DNA of 64,000 nucleotides, taken from the NCBI GenBank assembly GCA_963717125.1, contig CAVQVG010000020.1, positions 586,324 to 650,323 of the forward strand, given 5' to 3'. Under the pieces are notes generated by a model. That model was not told where the DNA came from and did not search any database. It worked only from the letters and a program-made list of their open reading frames with translations. The position numbers were made by a program, and so were the translations under genes. Positions 50,608-59,128 of this stretch are shown piece after piece (positions within the stretch are counted from its first letter, which is position 1; each line of letters begins with the position of its first letter). This DNA comes from RYN-230 sp963717125. GTDB lineage: Bacteria; Actinomycetota; Actinomycetes; Streptosporangiales; Streptosporangiaceae.

Positions 50608-51963
50608 ATGCCGAGGAGCGCAACCGCCACGCGGGTGCCCGAGGTGGCCGACGAGGCGACCCGGCGGGTGGACGAGCTGATCCAGCTTGGCCGCGGACAG
50701 GGCTACCTGTCACTGACCGAGCTGCGCGCAGCGTTCGGCGACGCAGGCGTTACACCGGCGGAAGGCCGGTCCATCATCCGTGAGCTGGCGGAAGCCGGGG
50801 TGCGGCTGGGTGACGAGCCGGGTGGGGGCACTGGTCTGCAAGGGACCACGGGCCCGCAAGGAGCACGGACGGGCACGGAGGACATGAAGACTGCGCAGCG
50901 CACCGAATCGCCGGAAGCCACCGACGAGCCTGGGCCAGACGCCCTGGACGCGGCGGAGGCCGAGGCAGCTGAGGCGACCGGCGAGCTGGCTGGGCCAAGC
51001 CCGGCGGACGTCGCCCGGCCAATGGCGGAAGTGGACCTGGACGACCAGACATCGGCCATGGGCGACTCGGTGCACACCTACCTCAAGTCGATCGGGCGGA
51101 CCAGCCTGCTCACCGCTGAGCAGGAGGTGAACCTGGCCAAGCGGATCAAGGCCGGCCTGTTCGCCGAGCACAAGCTGGCGACCGAGCCTGACCTGGACGA
51201 GGCCTACCGTCGCGACCTGCAAGAGGTGGCCGAGGACGGCCGGCGGGCCAAGGCGCACATGCTGGAGGCCAACCTGCGGCTGGTGGTCTCGGTGGCCAAG
51301 AAGTACAGCGACCGCGGGCTGTCCCTGCTCGACGTGGTCCAGGAGGGCAACCTCGGGCTGATCCGCGCGGTGGAGAAGTTCGACTACACCAAGGGCTACA
51401 AGTTCTCCACCTACGCCATGTGGTGGATCCGGCAGGCGATCCAGCGTGGCTTCGCGGACTCGGCCCGGACCATCCGGCTGCCGGTGCACGTGCTGGAGAT
51501 GCTGAGCAAGCTCAGCCGGGTCGAGCGTGACATGCACCAGCGGCTCGGCCGCGAGCCCACCCCGGAGGAGCTGGCCGTCGAACTGGACCGCACGCCGGAC
51601 CAGATCGAGGAGCTGCTGCGCACCAGCCGGCAGCCGATCAGCCTGGACTCCACCATCGGCGAGGACGGCGAGACCAGCATCGGCGACCTCATCGAGGACG
51701 TGGACGCGCCGGAGGCGTCCGAGCTGGTGGACCGCCAGCTGATGGCGGACCAGCTGCGGCACGCGCTGGACGGGCTGACCCAGCGGGAGGCCACCATCAT
51801 GGCCATGCGGTTCGGCCTGTACGACGGCAACCCGCACACGCTGGATGAGATCGGCCGCGCGCTGGGCCTGACCCGGGAGCGGATCCGGCAGCTGGAGAAG
51901 CAGTCGCTGTCCAAGCTGCGCCACCCGAGCCGCGCCCAGCCGCTGCTCGATTACGCGAGCTGA
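50608..51963 (+). CDS. Principal-type RNA polymerase sigma factor (SigA/HrdB group)
   Basis: A 451-residue sigma-70. An N-terminal ~145 residues (region 1.1-like start VDELIQLGRGQGYLSLTELR, then acidic low-complexity) precede region 1.2 (DSVHTYLKSIGRTSLLT), region 2 (LRLVVSVAKKYSDRGLSLLD, GLIRAVEKFDYTKGYKFSTY, AMWWIRQAI), region 3 (RLPVHVLEMLSKL) and region 4 (REATIMAMRFGLYDG, LDEIGRALGLTRERIRQLE). The sequence at the end is SKLRHPSRAQPLLDYAS. Regions 2 and 4 are complete. It is a group 1 or close group 2 factor; which one cannot be told without the rest of the genome. A strong terminator follows. Confidence 0.88.
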   Translation: MPRSATATRVPEVADEATRRVDELIQLGRGQGYLSLTELRAAFGDAGVTPAEGRSIIRELAEAGVRLGDEPGGGTGLQGTTGPQGARTGTEDMKTAQRTESPEATDEPGPDALDAAEAEAAEATGELAGPSPADVARPMAEVDLDDQTSAMGDSVHTYLKSIGRTSLLTAEQEVNLAKRIKAGLFAEHKLATEPDLDEAYRRDLQEVAEDGRRAKAHMLEANLRLVVSVAKKYSDRGLSLLDVVQEGNLGLIRAVEKFDYTKGYKFSTYAMWWIRQAIQRGFADSARTIRLPVHVLEMLSKLSRVERDMHQRLGREPTPEELAVELDRTPDQIEELLRTSRQPISLDSTIGEDGETSIGDLIEDVDAPEASELVDRQLMADQLRHALDGLTQREATIMAMRFGLYDGNPHTLDEIGRALGLTRERIRQLEKQSLSKLRHPSRAQPLLDYAS

Positions 51964-51986
51964 CTGACTGGCTAGCTGAGCACACG

Positions 51987-52030
51987 GGCCCGGCCGGGGG
52001 TTAACCCCCGGCCGGGCCTTTTGTGTTTTG
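51987..52030 (+). terminator. Rho-independent terminator after the sigma factor gene
   Basis: GGCCCGGCCGGGGG (51987-52000), TTAA loop, CCCCCGGCCGGGCC (52005-52018), followed by TTTTGTGTTTTG. A perfect 14-bp stem and T-tract. Confidence 0.92.
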
Positions 52031-52050
52031 TTACCTATTCGTTCGCGACA

Positions 52051-53043
52051 TTACTGGTCAGCCGACGAGCTCACCTGGTGGTAGCCGGGCGGGATCGTGA
52101 CCAGGGCCCGGGCCATGTTGGCCGGGGTCGGCGGCAGCCAGTGCACGTTGGTCACCGACTCGAAGCGGGTCTGGCCGCCGGAGCCGCCGAACGTCTCGGT
52201 CACGCCGATCATGCGGACCGGGAGATAGGTCGAGGGATTCACGTAGAGCGTCCATAGCGCCCGTGCGTAATGCTCGTGCACGGTCTTTCCATAGCCTGGG
52301 GAAAGCCGGGCCGTGATCGGCTTCCCGGTGATCTGGATGGTTTCCTGGCCGTTGACCCGGACGTGCCCGGTCACCTTGGCCGCGCCGCAGTCGAGGGTCG
52401 CGTGGATGAACGACGACCAGTGCGGGGTCGGCACCGGGGGGCCACCCATCCAGAGCGCGGGCTTGCCGCACGCGTTGGCTGGCGGCACGAACAGCTTCGA
52501 CAGGCTGTACTTTTGGTCATAGTAGGTGACATAGGCGCCGGTGAGCTTGCCATTGACCAGTGCGGTCCCGTCGGCCAGATAGCGCTGCGAGCCACCCTGG
52601 TGGGTGCAATCGCCGCTGGCCGTGACCTGCCCGCAGCCGGCCCCCGTCAATACCTCGAACCGGTTATGTGCCTGGTACGCCCAGCTGACGCTCGGCTGGT
52701 CGCCGTTGACCAGCTTGCCATCGATGAACGAGTGGCTCATCGTGCTGCCGACGAAAACCTGATTCTCGCTGGCCAGCGCGTACTCGACCCGGCTGACCAC
52801 ATAGGCGGCGGCCCGGGCCTGGGCCAGGCTGCTGCCCGGCTGGGCCACCGTGCCTGCCGCGGTCATCGCCACGGCCACGGTCGCCGCGGTCGCGGCGGCG
52901 GCGGCGCAGGCCAGCGTGGCGCGGACGATCCGCCGCCGCCTGCGCTGCCTGCTGGCCCGATAGGCCAGCCCGGCCGGGGCCCGGACCCCCTCGGTGAACC
53001 GCTGCATGCTGTCCCGCAGCAGGTCTTCCACGTCAGTGCTCAT
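52051..53043 (-). CDS. Membrane-anchored protein paired with a SigE-family sigma factor
   Basis: A 330-residue protein. The N-terminal ~35 residues are cytoplasmic and Arg-rich (SRQRRRRRIVRATLA), then one membrane helix (~40-60) and a large outside domain of ~270 residues with several cysteines (AGCGQVTASGDCTHQG, NACGKPALW, LDCGAA) that may form disulfides. The domain ends PANMARALVTIPPGYHQV. No known anti-sigma zinc motif (HxxxCxxC) is present. It overlaps the upstream sigma factor gene by four bases, so it is likely the sigma factor's partner or target. Confidence 0.68.
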   Translation of the reverse strand: MSTDVEDLLRDSMQRFTEGVRAPAGLAYRASRQRRRRRIVRATLACAAAAATAATVAVAMTAAGTVAQPGSSLAQARAAAYVVSRVEYALASENQVFVGSTMSHSFIDGKLVNGDQPSVSWAYQAHNRFEVLTGAGCGQVTASGDCTHQGGSQRYLADGTALVNGKLTGAYVTYYDQKYSLSKLFVPPANACGKPALWMGGPPVPTPHWSSFIHATLDCGAAKVTGHVRVNGQETIQITGKPITARLSPGYGKTVHEHYARALWTLYVNPSTYLPVRMIGVTETFGGSGGQTRFESVTNVHWLPPTPANMARALVTIPPGYHQVSSSADQ

Positions 53044-53576
53044 CTGCCTGGTCCCCTCGATCCGGTTTCGTGAAGTTCGGCCTGCTGCCAGCCGCTGGCC
53101 AGGTCACGGAGCCGCCGCAGCCCCCGGGACGCGGCGGATTTGACGGTGCCTTCCGGCCAGCCCAGCAGCTCCGCGGTCTCCGCCTCGGTGAGCTGCTCCC
53201 AGTACCGGCAGACCAGCACCGCGCGCTGCCGCGGCGGCAGCTGCAGCAGCAGCCGGATCAGCGCGTCGCGCAGGTCCACCTGGGCGGCCGGGTCGGCGGC
53301 GGGCCGGGCCTCGGCCCGCAGCAGGAGCAGCTTGCGCTGCAGCCGGCCCTGCCGCCGGTAGCCGTCGGTGGCCAGGTTGTACAGCGTGCGCCGCAGGTAG
53401 GCCTCGGGATCACCGTCCAGCGTGCGCCAGTGCCGCAACAGGCGTTCCAGCGCGGTCTGCAGCAGGTCCTGGCCGGCCTCGCGGCTGCCGGTGAGCAGCA
53501 TCGCGGCCCGCAGCAGCTGGTCGGCCCGGTCGGTGAGGAAGCGCTCCAGCTCCGCAACCACCTGGTCATCTGCCAT
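53040..53576 (-). CDS. SigE-family ECF sigma factor
   Basis: A 178-residue ECF factor. Region 2: LRAAMLLTGSREAGQDLLQT with ALERLLRHWRTLDGDPEAYL and RRTLYNLATDGYRR. Region 4: LPPRQRAVLVCRYWEQLTEA and LLGWPEGTVKSAASRGLRRL. No C-terminal extension. It belongs to the SigE-type factors common in actinomycetes, which pair with a membrane partner; here the next gene overlaps by four bases. Confidence 0.86.
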   Translation of the reverse strand: MADDQVVAELERFLTDRADQLLRAAMLLTGSREAGQDLLQTALERLLRHWRTLDGDPEAYLRRTLYNLATDGYRRQGRLQRKLLLLRAEARPAADPAAQVDLRDALIRLLLQLPPRQRAVLVCRYWEQLTEAETAELLGWPEGTVKSAASRGLRRLRDLASGWQQAELHETGSRGPGR

Positions 53577-53694
53577 CGGCTGTCCTCCTTTCGCCTACCA
53601 AGCACGAAGGACTTCGCCGGTACGTTCCGCTAGATGTCACAACTAAGGGGGCCAGCTCGTCTGAACGTTACGTCGAGACAGAGGAGGTCGGCAG

Positions 53695-54576
53695 ATGCGG
53701 ATCGCGGTGGCGGGCGGGACCGGCCTGGTGGGCCGGTACGTGATGGCCGAACTGCGCGCGGCCGGGCACGAGCCGGTGCTGATCACCCGGTCGGCAGGCG
53801 CGGACGTGCTCACCGGCGCCGGGCTGGACGCCGCGCTCGACGGCGCCGCGGCGCTGATCGACGTGACCAACACGGCCACGATGAGCGGCCGGAAATCGGT
53901 GGCGTTCTTCACCGCGGGCACCCGGAACCTGCTGGCGGCCGGGCAACGCGCGGGCGTTGAGCATCATGTGGTGCTGTCCATCGTGGGGGTCGGCCAGCCA
54001 GGGCTGGGCAGCGGGTACAACGCGGGCAAGGTGGCGCAGGAGGCGCTGGTGCGGGCCAGCGGCGCACCGGCCAGCATCATCCGCGCCACGCAGTTCCATC
54101 AGTTCATCCCGGAATTCCTGGACCGCATCCCCGGGCCGCTGCTGCTCGTGCCCCGGATGCGGATCCAGCCGGTGGCGGCCTGCGAAGTGGCCGCCGCGCT
54201 GGCCGCGCTGGCCGCCGGGCCGCCCGCCGGGATGGCGCCCGAGATCGCCGGGCCGGAGCCGGCCGAGCTGGCCGACCTGGCCCGGCAGCTGGGCCAGGCC
54301 CGCGGCAGCCGGCGCCCAGTGCTGCGGGTGCCGGTCCCCGGCGCGGCGGGCCGGGCCATGGCCAGCGGGGCGATGCTGCCCAGCGGCCCCGGGCGGCGCG
54401 GCACGCAGACGTTCGCCGACTGGCTGGCCAGCACGCGCCGAAGGGGGGCGCCGCGCCGAAGGGGGGCGCCGCCGACTGGACTGAGGAGCGCGGCGCGAGG
54501 AACGAGCGGTAAGCGACGAGGGAAGTCGGCGGGTACAAGCCCCCCGGAGGCGCATAGAGATACAGTCTCCGGGTGA
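53695..54576 (+). CDS. NmrA-like NAD(P)-binding reductase with a repeat-derived tail
   Basis: A 293-residue Rossmann protein: IAVAGGTGLVGRYVMAELRA (dinucleotide loop GGTGLVG), DVTNTATMSG, VVLSIVGVGQ and GYNAGKVAQEALV mark the atypical SDR/NmrA group (SDR_a5). Homologues end near RRGTQTFADWLA (~residue 245). The extra ~47 residues (RRRGAP twice, then Gly/Ser/Arg-rich) are translated from an 18-base tandem repeat and an inverted repeat, so the original stop has been replaced. GAGGAGG precedes the ATG. The stop overlaps the GNAT start (GTGA). Confidence 0.82.
   Translation: MRIAVAGGTGLVGRYVMAELRAAGHEPVLITRSAGADVLTGAGLDAALDGAAALIDVTNTATMSGRKSVAFFTAGTRNLLAAGQRAGVEHHVVLSIVGVGQPGLGSGYNAGKVAQEALVRASGAPASIIRATQFHQFIPEFLDRIPGPLLLVPRMRIQPVAACEVAAALAALAAGPPAGMAPEIAGPEPAELADLARQLGQARGSRRPVLRVPVPGAAGRAMASGAMLPSGPGRRGTQTFADWLASTRRRGAPRRRGAPPTGLRSAARGTSGKRRGKSAGTSPPEAHRDTVSG
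54435..54470. repeat. 18-base tandem repeat at the 3' end of the NmrA-like gene
   Basis: GCGCCGAAGGGGGGCGCC occurs twice in a row and encodes RRRGAP twice. It continues into CCGCCGACT (54469-54477), which is inverted at 54524-54532 (AGTCGGCGG), enclosing 46 bases. This looks like a mobile or extragenic palindromic element read through in frame. Confidence 0.75.
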
Positions 54577-55034
54577 CTGTGTGCGTCGAAGAGCTACGTG
54601 AAGTGACTGACGAGGTAGTCGGGACGTTCAGGCGGCTGCTGCCCCAGCTGTCCCGCAGCGCGCCGCCCATCGACCGGGCGACGCTGGAACGGATCGTCGG
54701 CTCGGATGCGACCACGCTGCTCATCGCCAGGGCTGATGGCCGGATCGTCGGCACGCTATCGCTGGTCGTGTTCCCGATCCCGACCGGGCTGCGGGCCTGG
54801 ATCGAGGACGTCATCGTCGATCAGGACGCCCGCGGCCAGGGCATCGGCGAAGCGCTGACCGTGGAAGCGCTGCGCCTGGCCAAGGCAGCCGGCGCCCGGA
54901 CGGTGGACCTGACCTCGCGGGCCTCCCGGGAGGCGGCGGGCCGGCTGTACGAGCGGGTCGGCTTCCAGTCCCGGGAGACCCGGCTGTACCGTTATGCGTT
55001 CGCGGACGCCGCCGCGGCCCGCTCAGGCAGCTAG
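54573..55034 (+). CDS. GNAT acetyltransferase
   Basis: A 153-residue GNAT protein: IVGTLSLVVFP (strand 4), the acetyl-CoA loop VDQDARGQGIGEALT (Q/RxxGxG/A) and AGRLYERVGFQSRETRLYRY (motif B end). The substrate is unknown. The GTG overlaps the upstream stop, but TACAGT lies six bases before the GTG, so an own leaderless promoter is also possible. Its 3' end overlaps the convergent aminotransferase by 12 bases. Confidence 0.85.
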   Translation: MTVCVEELREVTDEVVGTFRRLLPQLSRSAPPIDRATLERIVGSDATTLLIARADGRIVGTLSLVVFPIPTGLRAWIEDVIVDQDARGQGIGEALTVEALRLAKAAGARTVDLTSRASREAAGRLYERVGFQSRETRLYRYAFADAAAARSGS

Positions 55035-56228
55035 CTCGGCCACACCGGCCAGCAGCCGGTCCACGTCGGACCGGTCGTTGTAGTGCACCAGGCCGGCCCG
55101 CACCGCGCCGCCCCGGTCGCGCAGGCCGAGCACGCCGGTCAGCTCCCAGGCGTAGTTGTGCCCGGCCCACACGTTCACCCGGCGCCCGGCCAGGAACTTC
55201 GCGACCTGGTCCGGGCTGTGCCCGGCCACGGTGAAATACGCCGTCGGGGCGCGGCTCGGCGCCTTGCCGTAACTGGTCACGTGGCTCATCGCGGCCAGCC
55301 CGTCCTGGAGCACCGCGAACAATTCCTGCTCGTACGCTTCCACCGCCGCCATCGAGGCGAGCAGCCGCCGGCGGCGGTCGCCGGTGCCGCCCCCGCCCAG
55401 CTGGGCCAGATGGTCGACGGCCGCGATGACCCCGGCCAGGTCGGCGAACGGCAGGGTGCCCTGCTCGAACCGTCCCGGCACCGTGTCCGGCGCGGGCCTG
55501 AGCTTGTCCGGGCGCAGCGGCCCGAGCAGCGCCGGGTCGGCGATCACCGCGCCGACATGCGGACCAGACCACTTGTAGGCGCTGGTGGTGTAGAAGTCCG
55601 CGCCCAGCGCGGCCACGTCGACCGGCAGGTGCGGCGTGGCGTGCACGCCATCCACGTAGCTGAGCGCGCCGGCCGCCCGGGCCGCGGCGGTGATCGCGCG
55701 CACGTCCGGCCGGGTGCCCAGTACGTTGCTCGCCGCGGTCACCGCGACCAGCCGGGTCCGCTCGGAGAGCAGCGCCGCGTACTGGCCGGCCGGCAGCTCC
55801 CCGGTCGAGGTGTCCACCTCGGCCCAGCGCACCGTGGCCCCGGCCCGCTCCGCGGCCTGCAGCCACGGCCGCACGTTGGCGTCGTGATCCAGCCGCGACA
55901 CCACCACCTCGTCGCCCGGGCGCCAGGCCCGGGCCAGGGTGCCCGCCAGCCGGTAGGTGAGGGTGGTCATGTTCGGCCCGAGGATGACCCCGGCCGGGTC
56001 GCCGCCGGTCAGGTCCGCGACGGCCTGGCGGCATTCGGCGGTCAGCGCCGTCGAAAGCACGCTGGCCGGGAACCGTCCCCCGGCGTTGCCCAGCCCGGAC
56101 CGGTACGCGGCGCCGATCGCGTCCAGCACGGCCAGCGGGACCTGGGTGCCCGCGGCGCCGTCCAGGTAGGCGAAGCCGTCGGCCAGGGCCGGGTAGCCAG
56201 CCCGCACGGAAGCCACGTCGAATCCCAT
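55023..56228 (-). CDS. Class V aminotransferase, cysteine desulfurase-like
   Basis: A 401-residue PLP enzyme of the NifS/Csd-like class V group. It opens RAGYPALADGFAYLDGAAGTQ, binds PLP with VDGVHATPHLPVDVAALGAD and the Schiff-base Lys in FYTTSAYKWSGPHVG. It lacks the catalytic Cys loop of true cysteine desulfurases; the subgroup (TIGR01976-like) has no firm function. ATG 56228 is chosen because GGAAGGA is spaced nine bases upstream; an ATG at 56237 sits right on that site. Confidence 0.82.
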   Translation of the reverse strand: MGFDVASVRAGYPALADGFAYLDGAAGTQVPLAVLDAIGAAYRSGLGNAGGRFPASVLSTALTAECRQAVADLTGGDPAGVILGPNMTTLTYRLAGTLARAWRPGDEVVVSRLDHDANVRPWLQAAERAGATVRWAEVDTSTGELPAGQYAALLSERTRLVAVTAASNVLGTRPDVRAITAAARAAGALSYVDGVHATPHLPVDVAALGADFYTTSAYKWSGPHVGAVIADPALLGPLRPDKLRPAPDTVPGRFEQGTLPFADLAGVIAAVDHLAQLGGGGTGDRRRRLLASMAAVEAYEQELFAVLQDGLAAMSHVTSYGKAPSRAPTAYFTVAGHSPDQVAKFLAGRRVNVWAGHNYAWELTGVLGLRDRGGAVRAGLVHYNDRSDVDRLLAGVAELAA

Positions 56229-56248
56229 CAGGGCCATTCCTTCCAGCT

Positions 56249-57046
56249 TCAGGAGAACAGCCCCAGGTCCGCGGGGCTGCCGCCGGGCGGAATCCGCCCC
56301 GACGCACGCAGCATCGCATGCCACGGATCCCCGGTCCCGGCTGCCCCTGGCCCGGCCGCTCCCGGCCCTGGCCCGCCCGGCTGCCCCGGCCGGGCCAGGC
56401 CCGCACCGGCGTGGGCGGCCGCGGTCCCACCGACCGGCACCGGCAGCCCTGGGCCCAGCAGCGGCAGGTGCGGCTTCCCGGCCAGCCAGCCGCTGAGCAG
56501 GATGTCCGGGTTGGCGGGCCGGTAGTCCTTGCCCTGAGCCCGGGCCAGGTCCCAGGCGTGCAGGTGCCATTCGGCGCAGGCGGCCCCGGCCATCCCGCCT
56601 ACCGTCACCAGCGTGTCCCGGTACTGGTGATGCGGCAGCTCCCAGATGGGCAGCAGCCGCTGGGCGTAGGACCGGGCCGAACTGGCGAACGCCGCGATGT
56701 GCTCGGGTCCCGACGCGTCCGGCAGCGCGGCGAGCTCGGCCGCGTTCTGCCGGGCCAGCTTCCGGGCCAGGGTGTCCGGGTGCGCGCCGGGGGCCATCAG
56801 CCGGGCCAGCCGGCTGGCCGGCGCGTCGTCCAGGTACTCGTGGAAGTCGTCCGCCACGCAGCGGAGGTGACCGGCCAGGTCGGCGACGCGCCACTCCGGG
56901 CACGGCGACGGGGCCGCCCACTCAGCGTCGGTGAACAGGGCCGAGATCTGGCATATCACGGTCACGCCGTCGTGGTAAGCGGCTAGCGCCGGGCCAGGCG
57001 ACCAGCTCGATGTGGGTGGCCTGCCCCCAGAATCCGTGCCCTCCAC
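56249..57046 (-). CDS. Mycothiol-dependent maleylpyruvate isomerase-type protein
   Basis: A 265-residue MDMPI-fold protein: PCPEWRVADLAGHLRCVADDFHEYL (first metal His) and CAEWHLHAWDLARAQGKDY (HxxxHxxD second site). The C-terminal half differs from the classic SCP-like domain: a Gly/Pro/Ala-rich loop (~205-235) replaces part of it. Likely a thiol-linked transferase or isomerase; substrate unknown. GGGAGGG lies a few bases before the GTG start. It ends 20 bases before the aminotransferase gene on the same strand. Confidence 0.75.
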   Translation of the reverse strand: MEGTDSGGRPPTSSWSPGPALAAYHDGVTVICQISALFTDAEWAAPSPCPEWRVADLAGHLRCVADDFHEYLDDAPASRLARLMAPGAHPDTLARKLARQNAAELAALPDASGPEHIAAFASSARSYAQRLLPIWELPHHQYRDTLVTVGGMAGAACAEWHLHAWDLARAQGKDYRPANPDILLSGWLAGKPHLPLLGPGLPVPVGGTAAAHAGAGLARPGQPGGPGPGAAGPGAAGTGDPWHAMLRASGRIPPGGSPADLGLFS

Positions 57047-57259
57047 GGTCCCTCCCTGCCGGCCTCCCGGGCACCGGCGCGCGAGTCCCCCGGGCTAGCC
57101 AGCGTGCCAGAGTTGACGTGCCGCCGCCACCCGCCCGCCGCATAGAGGCGATGGGGTGACACTCCCGTTACTTCACTACTCATGCCGTTTCTGGCTGGCC
57201 TGGCCGCCGTGCGGCGCGTCCGGCCACCCGCCGCAGCCCGTCAGCCAGGGAAAATTCAG

Positions 57260-57288
57260 GTGACAGCGCGGCAGCGCGCAGCTAGCGT
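57260..57288 (+). promoter_or_regulatory. Leaderless promoter of the ABC exporter pair
   Basis: GTGACA (57260-57265), 17 bases, TAGCGT (57283-57288), then 7 bases to the ATG at 57296. No ribosome site precedes this ATG, consistent with a leaderless start. The remaining gap to 57047 shows nothing further. Confidence 0.55.
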
Positions 57289-57295
57289 TCGAATA

Positions 57296-59128
57296 ATGCC
57301 CCCGCAACAGCCCGGCCCGCTTCCGGCTGCCCGGACCGGGGATGGCGGTGCCGGGGGAACACCACTCGCCGCGCTCTGGCGGGCCCGCAGCTACCTGCGC
57401 CCGTACCGGTGGCAGCTGGCGTTCATGCTGGCCGCCGCGATCGTCGCGGTGCTCAGCGAGATCGCCATCCCGCTGCTCACCAAGTCGATGATCGACGGGG
57501 CGATCAGCCACGGCCGCCGCGACCTGCTGCTGCCCATCGGCGCGGCCGCGGTCGGCCTCGGCGCCCTGCAAGCGGTGCTCAACTTCCTCCGCCGCTGGGT
57601 GCAGGCCAGCGCGGTCACCGGGTTGGACCAGGCCATGCGGGCCGACATCTACGCGCACCTGCAGCGGCTGCCGCCCGCCTTCCACGACGACTGGCAGTCC
57701 GGCCAGCTGCTGTCCCGGGCCACCACCGACCTGTCCGCGATCCGCCGGTTCGCTGGCTTCGGCACCATCTTCCTGATCACCAACACGATCACGTTCATCG
57801 CCGTGGTCGCGCTGCTGATCAGGCTGAACTGGTGGCTCGGCCTGCTCACCGGGACGCTGTTCCTCCCTGTCCTGTGGGCCAGCATCCGGTTCCAGCGGCG
57901 CTACCGGGTGCTCTCCCGGCGCTCCCAGGACCAGCAGGGCGACCTGGCCACCTACGTGGAGGAGGCGGCCACCGGGATCCGCGTGCTCAAGGCGCTCGGC
58001 CGGGGCGGCGAGGCGGCCACCCAGCACGCCGGGCAGGCGTCCGAGGTGTTCGGCACCGAACTGGCGAAGGCACGGCTGCGCAGCACGTTCTGGGCCGGCC
58101 TGGACCTCATCCCGAACGCCATGATCGGCGTGCTGCTGCTGCTCGGCGCGCTGGCCGTCGGCCGGCACGAGCTGACCCTGGGCGGGCTGGTCGCGTTCAT
58201 CACGCTGACCCTGATGCTGGTTTGGCCGATCGAGTCGATGGGGTACATCCTGGCCGGCGGCCAGGAGGCGGCCACCGCCGCGCAGCGCATCTACGAGATC
58301 CTGGACACCGAGCCGTCGATCAGCAGCCCGGCCCGGCGCAGCAGCCGGGCCCGGACCGGGCCACCGCGGCGCCGTCCGGCCAAACTCGTGTTCGACCGCG
58401 TTGGGTTCCGGTTCCCGGGGGCGGAGCACGCGTTACTGCGCGGCGTCTCACTGACCGTCGAGCCGGGTCAGACCGTGGTGCTGGCCGGCGCGACCGGCGC
58501 CGGCAAGACGACGCTGCTGCAGCTGGTGCCCCGGCTGGCCGACGTGACGTCCGGCGCGGTCCTGCTCGACGGCACCGACGTGCGCCGGCTGCCGCTGGCC
58601 GAGCTGCGCGCCCGGGTCGGCTGCGCGTTCGAGGACCCGACCCTGTTCTCCGCGAGCGTGCGGGAGAACGTCAGCTACGGGGCCCCGGACGCGGGCGACG
58701 AGGCCGTCGAGGCTGCGCTGGCCATGGCCCAGGCCGGCTTCGTGCACGACCTGCCCTGGGGGCTGGACACCCGGATCGGCGAGCAGGGCATGGCGCTGTC
58801 CGGCGGCCAGCGGCAGCGGGTGGCCCTGGCCCGGGCCATCCTGGCCCGGCCGTCGCTGCTCATCCTGGACGACCCGCTGTCCGCGCTGGACGTGCACACC
58901 GAGGCCCGGGTGACCGAGGCGCTCCGCGGCCTGCTGGCCGAGACCACCGCGCTGGTCGTCGCGCACCGCCCGTCCACGGTCACGCTGGCGGACCGGGTCG
59001 CGCTGCTCCGCGACGGGGTGATCACGGCCATCGGGACGCACACCCACCTGCTGGCCACCCAGCCCCGGTACCGGGACCTGATGAGCGGGTCGGGCGAGCC
59101 GGAACCAGGCGCGCAGGAGGCGTCGTGA
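57296..59128 (+). CDS. ABC exporter half-transporter 1 (fused permease-ATPase)
   Basis: A 610-residue type IV ABC exporter half: six helices (~35-330) and an ATPase domain. Walker A GATGAGKTT, signature ALSGGQRQRVALARAI, Walker B LLILDDPLSALD (Asp in place of the catalytic Glu), and H-loop VVAHRP. The Asp after Walker B marks a degenerate site, typical for one half of heterodimeric exporters. Its stop overlaps the GTG of the partner gene. Confidence 0.88.
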   Translation: MPPQQPGPLPAARTGDGGAGGTPLAALWRARSYLRPYRWQLAFMLAAAIVAVLSEIAIPLLTKSMIDGAISHGRRDLLLPIGAAAVGLGALQAVLNFLRRWVQASAVTGLDQAMRADIYAHLQRLPPAFHDDWQSGQLLSRATTDLSAIRRFAGFGTIFLITNTITFIAVVALLIRLNWWLGLLTGTLFLPVLWASIRFQRRYRVLSRRSQDQQGDLATYVEEAATGIRVLKALGRGGEAATQHAGQASEVFGTELAKARLRSTFWAGLDLIPNAMIGVLLLLGALAVGRHELTLGGLVAFITLTLMLVWPIESMGYILAGGQEAATAAQRIYEILDTEPSISSPARRSSRARTGPPRRRPAKLVFDRVGFRFPGAEHALLRGVSLTVEPGQTVVLAGATGAGKTTLLQLVPRLADVTSGAVLLDGTDVRRLPLAELRARVGCAFEDPTLFSASVRENVSYGAPDAGDEAVEAALAMAQAGFVHDLPWGLDTRIGEQGMALSGGQRQRVALARAILARPSLLILDDPLSALDVHTEARVTEALRGLLAETTALVVAHRPSTVTLADRVALLRDGVITAIGTHTHLLATQPRYRDLMSGSGEPEPGAQEAS

